Assembly (NCBI GenBank): GCA_002770955.1
Contig: PCUH01000129.1
Span: 1-5,296, forward strand
DNA length: 5,296 nucleotides
Origin: Flavobacteriales bacterium CG18_big_fil_WC_8_21_14_2_50_32_9
GTDB lineage: Bacteria; Bacteroidota; Bacteroidia; Flavobacteriales_E; Vicingaceae
Reading direction: 5' to 3'
The notes under the pieces were generated by a model. The model saw only the letters and a program-made list of their open reading frames with translations, was not told where the DNA came from and made no database searches. Made by a program: the position numbers and the translations under genes. Of this stretch, positions 1-5,296 are shown in pieces. Position 1 is the first letter of the stretch. The number at the start of each line of letters is the position of its first letter.

Positions 1-328
1 TCAATTGTCCATTCACATCTAAACCTCCCATCCACAATGCTCCTGAAAAAATGGATGTGAAACGAGGGTCACTAGCAGTTTTTTGTTTGGGTATATTATA
101 GGCAGCTATTCCATTCGCTCTATCTTGCCACATACTTCCACCTGTACCTTCTATCCGAGCTCTTACGTTGTTCAACTCTAAGGTGGCAATTGCTGTTGCT
201 GAGGCACAGCCCGCTGCTGGTGTTGGATTGTTGCCCCCACCTTTGTTGCCGTTTGTAGGGTTGTTTCGTGCGTTCAATGTTATCACTCCCGATAATATTA
301 AACTGAAAAGGATAATTAATTTCTTCAT
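1..328 (-). CDS. Secreted protein, N-terminal fragment (probable T9SS-type cargo)
   Basis: The first 109 codons of a larger gene are visible, starting at ATG 328 and running off the left edge without a stop. Residues 1-20 form a typical signal peptide: M-K-K, then a hydrophobic core, then L-N-A as a probable cleavage site. Residues 21-40 are a linker rich in Asn, Gly and Pro. From about residue 50 there is a pattern I recognise from large secreted Bacteroidota proteins: L-N-N-V-R-A-R-I, then G-G-S-M-W-Q-D, then Y-N-I-P-K, then S-G-A-L-W-M-G-G-L-D-V-N-G-Q-L. Such proteins are often long and end in a type IX secretion sorting domain, but that end lies outside the window, so export by T9SS is inference. 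The function is unknown. The gene is transcribed away from ispG, and no convincing promoter box or Shine-Dalgarno sequence is seen before its start. Confidence 0.82.
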   Translation of the reverse strand, partial: MKKLIILFSLILSGVITLNARNNPTNGNKGGGNNPTPAAGCASATAIATLELNNVRARIEGTGGSMWQDRANGIAAYNIPKQKTASDPRFTSIFSGALWMGGLDVNGQL

Positions 329-458
329 AACGATTAGTTTTTGGTTTTTCACATGATAAGATTACGGAGAGTTATATAAAAAAAATAGCACTAATATAAG
401 TTCGGTAGGTTTGAGCGGTTGAATGGTCGGTTTTATTTTATAAACGGTAATTTTGATG

Positions 459-521
459 TACGATTTACGATGTACGATGTACGATGTGCGATGTGCGATG
501 TACGAATTATGATTTACGAAT
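459..521. repeat. Nine tandem 7-bp repeats, consensus TACGATG
   Basis: Nine uninterrupted heptamers lie between the secreted-protein gene and ispG. Unit 1 is TACGATT, units 2-4 are TACGATG, units 5-6 are TGCGATG, units 7 and 9 are TACGAAT, and unit 8 is TATGATT. A weaker half-matching unit (TTTGATG) precedes them at 452-458. The array begins about 130 bp upstream of one divergent start and ends about 76 bp upstream of the other. There are no unique spacers, so it is not a CRISPR array. The rest of the 329-597 gap is AT-rich with no further gene that I can support. Function is unknown; slippage between units would change the spacing of any upstream control elements. Confidence 0.9.
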
Positions 522-564
522 TGAAATTTTGCAGCCTTATAAAACAGGTACTATGAAGTTTGAG

Positions 565-572
565 TAATTTCG
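565..572 (+). promoter_or_regulatory. Possible -7 promoter box for ispG (weak)
   Basis: TAATTTCG matches the Bacteroidota -7 consensus TAnnTTTG at all but one of the fixed positions. It would place the transcript start about 19 bases before the ispG ATG. No TTG-type -33 box lies at the usual distance of 17-23 bases, so this is tentative. Confidence 0.25.
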
Positions 573-597
573 TGCCGAATCTTTTAGGCTAATAATT

Positions 598-2532
598 ATG
601 AAAAATAACTATTGTGTGAGTTTAACAAATTATCAACGCTTTGAAACTAGAGAGGTGATGGTTGGAACAATAGGGATAGGAGGAACCAATCCTATTCGGG
701 TGCAATCAATGACCACCACCGACACAATGAATACGGAGGCTACAGTAAACCAAGCAATTAGAATGATAGAAGCTGGTTGTGAAATTGTGCGAATTACTGC
801 TCCAAGCAAAAAAGAAGCTGAAAATTTAGCAACTATTAAAGCTGAATTACGAAAAAGAGGTTATGATACTCCTTTAGTTGCTGATATTCATTTCACACCT
901 AACGCAGCTGAAATTGCTGCAAAAATTGTGGAAAAGGTTAGAATTAATCCTGGAAATTATGCCGATAAAAAGAAGTTTGAAAATATTGAATATACTGATT
1001 CGGCATACAATGAGGAGTTAGAACGTATTCGGGAAAGTTTTACGCCCTTGGTCGAAATTTGTAAAACGCATGGAACTGCCATGCGAATAGGAACCAACCA
1101 TGGCTCATTATCGGATAGAATTTTAAGTCGTTATGGTGACACTCCTCTAGGAATGGTGGAATCGGCAATGGAATTTTTGCGTATTTGTAGGGAATTAGAT
1201 TACCATGATATTGTATTATCGATGAAGGCAAGTAATACATTGGTGGTAGTTCAGGCATATCGTTTGTTGGTGAATCAAATGATGCAAGAGGGCATGAATT
1301 ATCCTTTGCATTTAGGCGTTACCGAAGCGGGCGATGGTGAAGATGGAAGAATAAAATCGGCTGTTGGAATAGGAGCATTGTTGGAAGATGGTTTGGGTGA
1401 TACCATCAGGGTTTCCTTAACTGAAGAACCAGAATTTGAAATTCCTGTTGCTCAAGAATTGATTGCACGCTATAAAAACAGAACTAAAGAAAGTAAGATA
1501 GCTGCAATCACCAATTATGCCATCACACCATTTGAATATAACAAACGAAAAACAACATTGGTATTGAATATTGGGGGAACTAATGTTCCTAGAGTTGTTG
1601 CAGATTTTTGTTTAAAGGAAAAAATAACACCTGCATCATTTTTTGCGTTAGGTTATCAGTATTCTGTTCCTTTAGATAAGTGGCATATAACCGATTCGGC
1701 TTGCGATTATGTTTTTTTGGGTAATAAAATTATTGATTTTGAAGTACCTGGAACACTCGGAATTATTTATAATTATAAAATTTGGTTACAGCAATATGCT
1801 AAATTTAATACCTACCCTTTTCTAACGATAAAAGAATACCTATCGGATGAAAAAAAACATGATAAACTTAATTTTGTGTATGTTACGCTACCAGAATTAA
1901 CATCTTCATTTATAGAATTGCTGAAAAAAGACGAAACAGTAGTTTTATTAATTGATACGTATGCCGAACACGGAATGGTAGAACAACGTAAATTGTTCAA
2001 TGAGTTATTGTTGCATGATTGCCAAACACCTGTGATTATAGGGCGAGCTTATGGTAATTTAACCATAGAACAATTACAACTGCATGCTTCAACAGATATA
2101 GGAGCATTGTTAGTGGATGGCTTAGGAGATGGTGTTTTTATTGCTGCTGAGCATTGTGGTAGTGACAAAATGATAAATAATACTGCTTTTGGAATTTTAC
2201 AAGCCACACGAACTCGTATTTCTAAAACAGAATATATTTCCTGTCCGAGTTGCGGAAGAACATTGTTCGATCTACAGGAAACAACAGCAAAAATAAGAGC
2301 CGTAACTTCTCATCTCAAAGGTTTAAAAATTGGTATTATGGGCTGCATTGTTAATGGGCCTGGAGAAATGGCTGATGCTGATTATGGCTACGTTGGAACA
2401 GGCTTGGGGAAAATCACGTTATACAAAGAAAAAGAAGTGGTAAAAAGAAATGTACCTGAAAATGAAGCGGTTGATGAGCTTATTCTACTCATTAAAAAAC
2501 ATGGCGATTGGGTGGATTTTAACTCCAAATAA
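598..2532 (+). CDS. ispG: 4-hydroxy-3-methylbut-2-enyl diphosphate synthase, long three-domain form
   Basis: IspG (GcpE) reductively opens the ring of 2-C-methyl-D-erythritol 2,4-cyclodiphosphate to give HMBPP, the penultimate step of the cytoplasmic MEP isoprenoid pathway. The 644-residue product is the long form known from Bacteroidota, Chlorobi and plants, not the form of about 370 residues found in E. coli. Residues 1-290 are the catalytic TIM barrel, with N-P-I-R-V-Q-S-M (31-38), V-A-D-I-H-F (94-99), R-I-N-P-G-N (115-120), R-I-G-T-N-H-G-S-L (163-171) and D-G-L-G-D-T (264-269). Residues from about 300 to 535 are the inserted domain. The C-terminal iron-sulfur domain has the expected [4Fe-4S] ligands Cys549 and Cys552 (C-P-S-C-G-R-T), Cys583 and Glu590 (G-C-I-V-N-G-P-G-E). 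All key residues are present, so the enzyme should be active. The start fits the family N-terminus. The 3' end overlaps the opposing gene by 14 bp. Confidence 0.98.
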   Translation: MKNNYCVSLTNYQRFETREVMVGTIGIGGTNPIRVQSMTTTDTMNTEATVNQAIRMIEAGCEIVRITAPSKKEAENLATIKAELRKRGYDTPLVADIHFTPNAAEIAAKIVEKVRINPGNYADKKKFENIEYTDSAYNEELERIRESFTPLVEICKTHGTAMRIGTNHGSLSDRILSRYGDTPLGMVESAMEFLRICRELDYHDIVLSMKASNTLVVVQAYRLLVNQMMQEGMNYPLHLGVTEAGDGEDGRIKSAVGIGALLEDGLGDTIRVSLTEEPEFEIPVAQELIARYKNRTKESKIAAITNYAITPFEYNKRKTTLVLNIGGTNVPRVVADFCLKEKITPASFFALGYQYSVPLDKWHITDSACDYVFLGNKIIDFEVPGTLGIIYNYKIWLQQYAKFNTYPFLTIKEYLSDEKKHDKLNFVYVTLPELTSSFIELLKKDETVVLLIDTYAEHGMVEQRKLFNELLLHDCQTPVIIGRAYGNLTIEQLQLHASTDIGALLVDGLGDGVFIAAEHCGSDKMINNTAFGILQATRTRISKTEYISCPSCGRTLFDLQETTAKIRAVTSHLKGLKIGIMGCIVNGPGEMADADYGYVGTGLGKITLYKEKEVVKRNVPENEAVDELILLIKKHGDWVDFNSK

Positions 2533-3334
2533 TCCGCAATACCAACCCATGTTGCAAACCAAACGATTGAATATTCTCGTTCATATTAACTTTCGTATAG
2601 AATAAATTATAGGTAAAATCAGTAGTAATCTTTTCTGTTAATTGATATTTAAACCCTAATCCTGTTCCTCCTCCATATCCAACTCCTCCAGGTTTTCTAT
2701 TAAATTCGCCTTGTGTATTATGGAAAATTTCGTATTCTCTATTGTTAATTACAATGTAATTTCTTTCTAATTTCACACTATTAATATTTCCAAAAAAACT
2801 CCAGTATAATGCAACTTTTTCTTGAGAAAAAAAACTAAGTTGGGTTCCTAAATTCAAATTAAATCGTTTTTCTTTTCCAATAATAGGGATTTGTTCGTAT
2901 GTTGGTTCGGGTGACATATTCAACGGGTTGTCAATTGCCATGGTAAAGGTTTGTTCATAATTTATTTCAGTAATATTCAAATCCAAATAAATAGAATTTA
3001 ATTTACTCAAATAAACTCCAAGGTGCAAACCAATATCAAAAGCTGTATTGTATGCTGGTTCTTGAGGTAATTCTTCCACCCAATACGGATATTTAAAATA
3101 AGCATCAAAAGTAGTTTTGTTTTGAGGAAGTGTTAAAATATAATTAATTCCATAAGGAGTAATGTTGCTTCCTCCAGTATAAATAACTGCTGTATTGCTA
3201 TTTGCAAAAAAAGAACCTATGCTTACACCCCCAAAAAAAACACCTTTTTTTGACTCTTCCTCCTCTTGAGCAAACAGTGTAAAACTGCTTTGACTAAGAA
3301 AGTAAACTATAAAAATCACCAAAAATCTTATCAT
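2519..3334 (-). CDS. Outer-membrane beta-barrel protein of unknown function
   Basis: The product has 271 residues. Residues 1-23 are a signal peptide (M-I-R-F-L-V-I-F, ending L-F-A-Q), followed by an acidic stretch, E-E-E-E-S-K-K. The rest alternates polar and aromatic or hydrophobic residues in strand-like segments, for example 98-110, 115-127, 157-169, 175-186, 222-232, 236-248 and 258-270. It has Gly-rich turns (G-G-V-G-Y-G-G-G-T-G-L-G at 216-227) and no cysteine. This fits a small barrel in the outer membrane, but I recognise no specific family and infer no substrate. I chose ATG 3334 over an in-frame TTG at 3367 because it puts the signal peptide at the N-terminus and because the promoter box overlaps the TTG. 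The last residues are R-I-I-W-S, not the common terminal Phe. The gene is monocistronic as far as can be seen, and its stop lies inside the end of ispG. Confidence 0.82.
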   Translation of the reverse strand: MIRFLVIFIVYFLSQSSFTLFAQEEEESKKGVFFGGVSIGSFFANSNTAVIYTGGSNITPYGINYILTLPQNKTTFDAYFKYPYWVEELPQEPAYNTAFDIGLHLGVYLSKLNSIYLDLNITEINYEQTFTMAIDNPLNMSPEPTYEQIPIIGKEKRFNLNLGTQLSFFSQEKVALYWSFFGNINSVKLERNYIVINNREYEIFHNTQGEFNRKPGGVGYGGGTGLGFKYQLTEKITTDFTYNLFYTKVNMNENIQSFGLQHGLVLRIIWS

Positions 3335-3364
3335 TATACCAATTAATTGAATGCTTGTAAAATA

Positions 3365-3397
3365 CAAATGTAATTATATCTAAATGTATTACATCAA
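3365..3397 (-). promoter_or_regulatory. Bacteroidota-type promoter for the beta-barrel gene
   Basis: Reading the minus strand, a TTG at 3397-3395 (-33 box) is followed after 22 bases by TACATTTG at 3372-3365, a perfect match to the -7 consensus TAnnTTTG. Transcription would begin near 3358, leaving a leader of about 24 bases before ATG 3334. This argues against the upstream TTG as a start codon. Confidence 0.6.
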
Positions 3398-3426
3398 TTT
3401 TTTAGCATCATTAATTGTTAGTTTTG
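3398..3426 (+). promoter_or_regulatory. Bacteroidota-type promoter for the YitT gene
   Basis: TAGTTTTG at 3419-3426 matches the -7 consensus TAnnTTTG exactly. The -33 position holds only a run of six T (3398-3403), a weak match to TTTG. Transcription would start near 3433, giving a leader of about 13 bases before ATG 3446. The box stands almost back-to-back with the promoter of the divergent gene. Confidence 0.5.
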
Positions 3427-3445
3427 TAAAAAATAAAACCTACAA

Positions 3446-4333
3446 ATGACCAAACAGAAAATAAAATCTGAAATTATAAATTATACCTTTATTTTTTTTG
3501 GTGCATTCTTTTTAGCATTAGGAATGGTTGGTTTTTTAATACCAAACAAAATTGCAACTGGAGGTATTGCTGGGCTTTCTATTATTTTTCATCATCTTTT
3601 TCAATTGCCAACTGGTTTTATTTTGGCTGTTGTTAATATTCCACTATTACTATTAAGCATCAATTATTTGGGGAAAAAATTCGCTATCAGAACCATTATA
3701 GCAATAATTTTTATTGCAATTATGGTTGATTTTTTAACAGAAATATTGCATTTCCCAACATTAAGCAGTAATGCATTGCTTTCATCACTTTATGGAGGTG
3801 TTTCCGTTGGCTTAGGTTTAGGTTTTATATTTAAAGGAGATGCTTCTGCAGGAGCTGGAACCATAATTGCAAAAATTTTACATACTAAAGTTGGAGTAAG
3901 AACTGGAGATGTTTTATTGGTATTGGATGCTATTGTAGTAATTGCTGCTGGTGTTGTTTTCAAAAATATTGAACTTGCTTTGTGGAGTTTAATCAGTATT
4001 TATGTTGCATCAAAACTAATAAACATAATTCTTACAGGAAATCGGCATGAAAAAGTGGTTCATATTTCAACCAACAAAGAAACTTTGTTAAGTGAACAAA
4101 TCATAAAGAAACTAGGGATTAAAGGAACAGTAATAAATGGGAGTGATTTGAGTTTAAAAAATGATAAAACATTGATACTTATTGTTGTGGAAATAAACAG
4201 ATTAAACACACTTAAATCTATTATAAAAAATACTGATCCCGATGCGTTTATGGTGGTGATGGAAGCAAGCGAAATGTTAGGTTCAAGCAGGCATATTGAC
4301 AAATCTTACCATAAGTCAAAATTGTTTTCTTAA
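3446..4333 (+). CDS. YitT family membrane protein with C-terminal DUF2179 domain
   Basis: The 295-residue product has the full length and two-part layout of the YitT family. The N-terminal part (about 10-198) has roughly six hydrophobic segments, near 12-32, 54-73, 81-103, 115-130, 155-175 and 177-198. It carries the family signature F-L-I-P-N-K-I-A-T-G-G-I-A-G-L-S (30-45) and G-D-A-S-A-G-A-G-T-I-I-A-K-I-L (131-145). The C-terminal part (about 203-283) is a cytoplasmic DUF2179 domain, with V-V-H-I-S near its start and D-P-D-A-F-M-V-V-M-E-A-S-E-M-L-G (264-279) near its end. Family members sit in the cytoplasmic membrane and are often described as putative transporters; the substrate is not established and nothing here reveals it. 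The gene appears to be transcribed alone, ending 4 bp from the opposing DUF3109 gene. Confidence 0.92.
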   Translation: MTKQKIKSEIINYTFIFFGAFFLALGMVGFLIPNKIATGGIAGLSIIFHHLFQLPTGFILAVVNIPLLLLSINYLGKKFAIRTIIAIIFIAIMVDFLTEILHFPTLSSNALLSSLYGGVSVGLGLGFIFKGDASAGAGTIIAKILHTKVGVRTGDVLLVLDAIVVIAAGVVFKNIELALWSLISIYVASKLINIILTGNRHEKVVHISTNKETLLSEQIIKKLGIKGTVINGSDLSLKNDKTLILIVVEINRLNTLKSIIKNTDPDAFMVVMEASEMLGSSRHIDKSYHKSKLFS

Positions 4334-4337
4334 CAAA

Positions 4338-4910
4338 TTAACGCTCTTTTTCAAGTACTTCATCCACCAAGGTAAGTTCGTTGAACCATTCTTCTCCAAA
4401 CCTTCTGATAAGCGGTTCTTTTAAAAATTGATAGGTTTTTACGCCCAGTTGTTTGCCTAAGGAACAAGCATCATCGCAAATATCCCAATAGGCATAATTT
4501 ACTGCGGTATAAGCTGCAATTTTAGATAATCTTACCGGAAATAAATGACAAGAAATAGGTTTTTTAAATGCTGTTTTTCCATCAAGGTAAGCTTGTTCAA
4601 TAGCACATTTGGTGATGTTTTGTTCATCAAAAAAGACAAATGCACATTCTTTTCCATCTACCAATTGCGTAACGTAATCACCATCGGTATCCACAGTGTA
4701 TAAATCTTTTTCTAAAGCGGCTATTGATTTTTCTGACAAATAAGGTTTTACTACATCAAAAACATTTTCAAGTTCTTCTAATTCTTCGTATTCTAATGGT
4801 GCTCCGGCATCTCCTTGTACACAACAGGCTCCTTTACATGCGTTAAGGTTGCACACAAATTTTCGTTCTAAAATTTCTTCGGAAACAATGGTATCTTGGA
4901 TTTGAATCAT
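4338..4910 (-). CDS. DUF3109 family cysteine-rich protein
   Basis: The 190-residue product is soluble, with no signal peptide or membrane segment, so it is probably cytoplasmic. Nine cysteines are visible: a cluster C-x4-C-x3-C-C at 20, 25, 29 and 30, then Cys89, Cys102, Cys121 in K-P-I-S-C-H-L-F-P-V-R, and Cys145 and Cys149 in W-D-I-C-D-D-A-C. This layout matches DUF3109, which I recognise as a conserved, uncharacterised family related in style to the YkgJ-type CxxCC proteins thought to bind zinc or an iron-sulfur cluster. Metal binding is therefore likely but unproven. ATG 4910 is preceded by an A-rich leader, as is usual in this phylum. The gene lies downstream of, and in the same direction as, the threonine aldolase gene, now separated from it by the MITE-like element. 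It may once have been co-transcribed with it. Confidence 0.9.
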   Translation of the reverse strand: MIQIQDTIVSEEILERKFVCNLNACKGACCVQGDAGAPLEYEELEELENVFDVVKPYLSEKSIAALEKDLYTVDTDGDYVTQLVDGKECAFVFFDEQNITKCAIEQAYLDGKTAFKKPISCHLFPVRLSKIAAYTAVNYAYWDICDDACSLGKQLGVKTYQFLKEPLIRRFGEEWFNELTLVDEVLEKER

Positions 4911-4937
4911 TTTGTTATTAATTTGAGATTGGAGATT

Positions 4938-4945
4938 AAAATTTA
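4938..4945 (-). promoter_or_regulatory. Possible -7 promoter box for the DUF3109 gene (weak)
   Basis: On the minus strand, TAAATTTT matches TAnnTTTG except at the last base. It would start transcription near 4931, about 20 bases before the ATG. The matching -33 position (about 4963-4970) falls inside the inserted element, where no TTG is seen. Confidence 0.25.
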
Positions 4946-4956
4946 TAATTAAAGAT

Positions 4957-5111
4957 TATTTAGTGTCTATCCATAAAGTCAAGAGTTTGAGTCAGAATGT
5001 TCGAGTTCGAGGTTTCGATGAATTGAAAATCAGGAGTGTACTGAAGTACATGACTGATTTGAAAATCGAGAATAACGAAGAAATCGGACATTATGGACAA
5101 ACTCTATTTAG
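4957..5111. mobile_element. MITE-like palindromic element with flanking direct repeat
   Basis: A non-coding element of about 142 bp (4963-5104) has related inverted ends. The first 18 bases (GTGTCTATCCATAAAGTC) match the reverse complement of the last 18 at 14 positions. The arms pair again further in: TCGAT; AAATCAG (5027-5033) with CTGATTT (5054-5060); and TGTACT with AGTACA around a two-base loop at 5043-5044. The transcript could therefore fold into one long imperfect hairpin. It is flanked by the direct repeat TATTTAG (4957-4963 and 5105-5111), a probable target duplication of 6 or 7 bp; the symmetry of the ends favours 6. There is no transposase gene, so movement would need one supplied elsewhere. 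It lies at the 3' end of the threonine aldolase gene. The name MITE is inferred from structure; other copies cannot be seen here. Confidence 0.75.
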
Positions 5112-5296
5112 GATGTGGATGGTTTTTTCTAACATTTCATCTGTAAAATTCAAATGCGTAACCATTCTGATTTGCTGAGGACCAAAGGCAATGGTTAAAA
5201 TACCTTTTTGTTTTAGCTTTTCAATGATATCCGAATGAACATATTTAGCATTGATATTTGCCACCACAATATTGGTATCTATGGGCATAAGGCTAT
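5091..5296 (-). CDS. ltaE: Threonine aldolase, C-terminal fragment
   Basis: The last 68 codons of a gene entering from the right edge are visible. The sequence M-P-I-D-T-N-I-V, then the helix S-D-I-I-E-K-L-K-Q-K-G-I-L, then A-F-G-P-Q-Q-I-R-M-V-T-H-L-N-F-T-D fits the C-terminal domain of PLP-dependent (fold type I) low-specificity L-threonine aldolases, which split threonine or allo-threonine to glycine and acetaldehyde. The PLP lysine lies outside the window. The ATG at 5288 is internal: the frame stays open upstream, and the match to the family continues only if the gene extends beyond the edge. The last four residues (R-V-C-P) and the stop come almost wholly from the inserted element. Without it the frame would read I-L-N-N-L-stop. 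Four added or changed residues at the very end should be tolerated. The gene symbol follows the family; a related beta-eliminating lyase is possible. Confidence 0.82.
   Translation of the reverse strand, partial: SLMPIDTNIVVANINAKYVHSDIIEKLKQKGILTIAFGPQQIRMVTHLNFTDEMLEKTIHILNRVCP

Noticed and set aside
168..356. Open frame of 62 codons on the plus strand
   Set aside because: It lies antisense to the secreted-protein gene, whose signal peptide and family pattern are clear. Its Pro/Leu-rich product is a shadow.
403..448. CGGT repeated four times at spacings of 12-17 bases
   Set aside because: The motif is only four bases long, the spacing is uneven and the flanks do not match, so chance is sufficient.
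459..521. CRISPR-like repeat array
   Set aside because: The 7-bp units follow each other with no spacers, and no cas gene is present.
1040..1258. Open frame of 72 codons on the minus strand inside ispG
   Set aside because: It is antisense to highly conserved catalytic-barrel sequence and has no recognisable product.
1812..2000. Open frame of 62 codons on the minus strand inside ispG
   Set aside because: It is antisense to the inserted domain of ispG, with no start signals or family features.
3335..3367. Longer version of the barrel gene starting at TTG 3367
   Set aside because: The TTG overlaps the -7 promoter box, and the extra 11 residues would bury the signal peptide. ATG 3334 is the better start.
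4060..4302. Open frame of 80 codons on the minus strand inside the YitT gene
   Set aside because: It mirrors the DUF2179 domain on the other strand. Its hydrophobic content is a by-product of the opposite frame.
4334..4337. Terminator between the convergent YitT and DUF3109 genes
   Set aside because: The gap is 4 bp, and I see no GC-rich hairpin with a T-run on either side.
4963..5178. Open frame of 71 codons on the plus strand across the MITE-like element
   Set aside because: Most of it is the palindromic element, and the rest is antisense to the threonine aldolase gene. It resembles no transposase and is too short to be one.

Overview
The window looks like a piece of a low-GC Bacteroidota chromosome. 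Four things support this: the long, plant-like form of IspG; promoter boxes of the Bacteroidota type (TAnnTTTG, with no Shine-Dalgarno sequences before the starts); a DUF3109 protein, a family common in that phylum; and the N-terminus of a large secreted protein of the kind that often uses the type IX secretion system. No rRNA, tRNA, CRISPR array or transposase gene is visible.

Layout. Positions 1-328 (minus) hold the first 109 codons of a secreted protein that runs off the left edge. The 269-bp divergent gap 329-597 carries nine 7-bp repeats (459-521). Positions 598-2532 (plus) hold ispG, the penultimate enzyme of the MEP isoprenoid pathway. It overlaps tail-to-tail by 14 bp with an outer-membrane beta-barrel protein at 2519-3334 (minus). 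The short gap 3335-3445 holds two back-to-back promoters, one for the barrel gene and one for a YitT-family membrane protein at 3446-4333 (plus). That gene meets a DUF3109 cysteine-rich protein (4338-4910, minus) tail-to-tail, 4 bp apart. Beyond it lie a MITE-like element of about 142 bp (about 4963-5104) and the 3' end of a threonine aldolase gene (5091-5296, minus), which runs off the right edge.

The genes do not form one pathway. They are ordinary housekeeping and envelope genes in alternating orientation. The most informative feature is the small palindromic element. It has related inverted ends and is flanked by a direct repeat of 6-7 bp. It sits inside the last codons of the threonine aldolase gene and supplies its present stop codon. 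Removing the element and one copy of the repeat on paper restores a reading frame that ends three codons after the junction, only 38 bp before the DUF3109 gene. This suggests a recent insertion that split a closely spaced gene pair. A second point of interest is a pair of repeated motifs inside IspG, which suggests that its extra domain arose by duplication of the catalytic barrel. I saw no clear sign of a wholly new multi-gene system.
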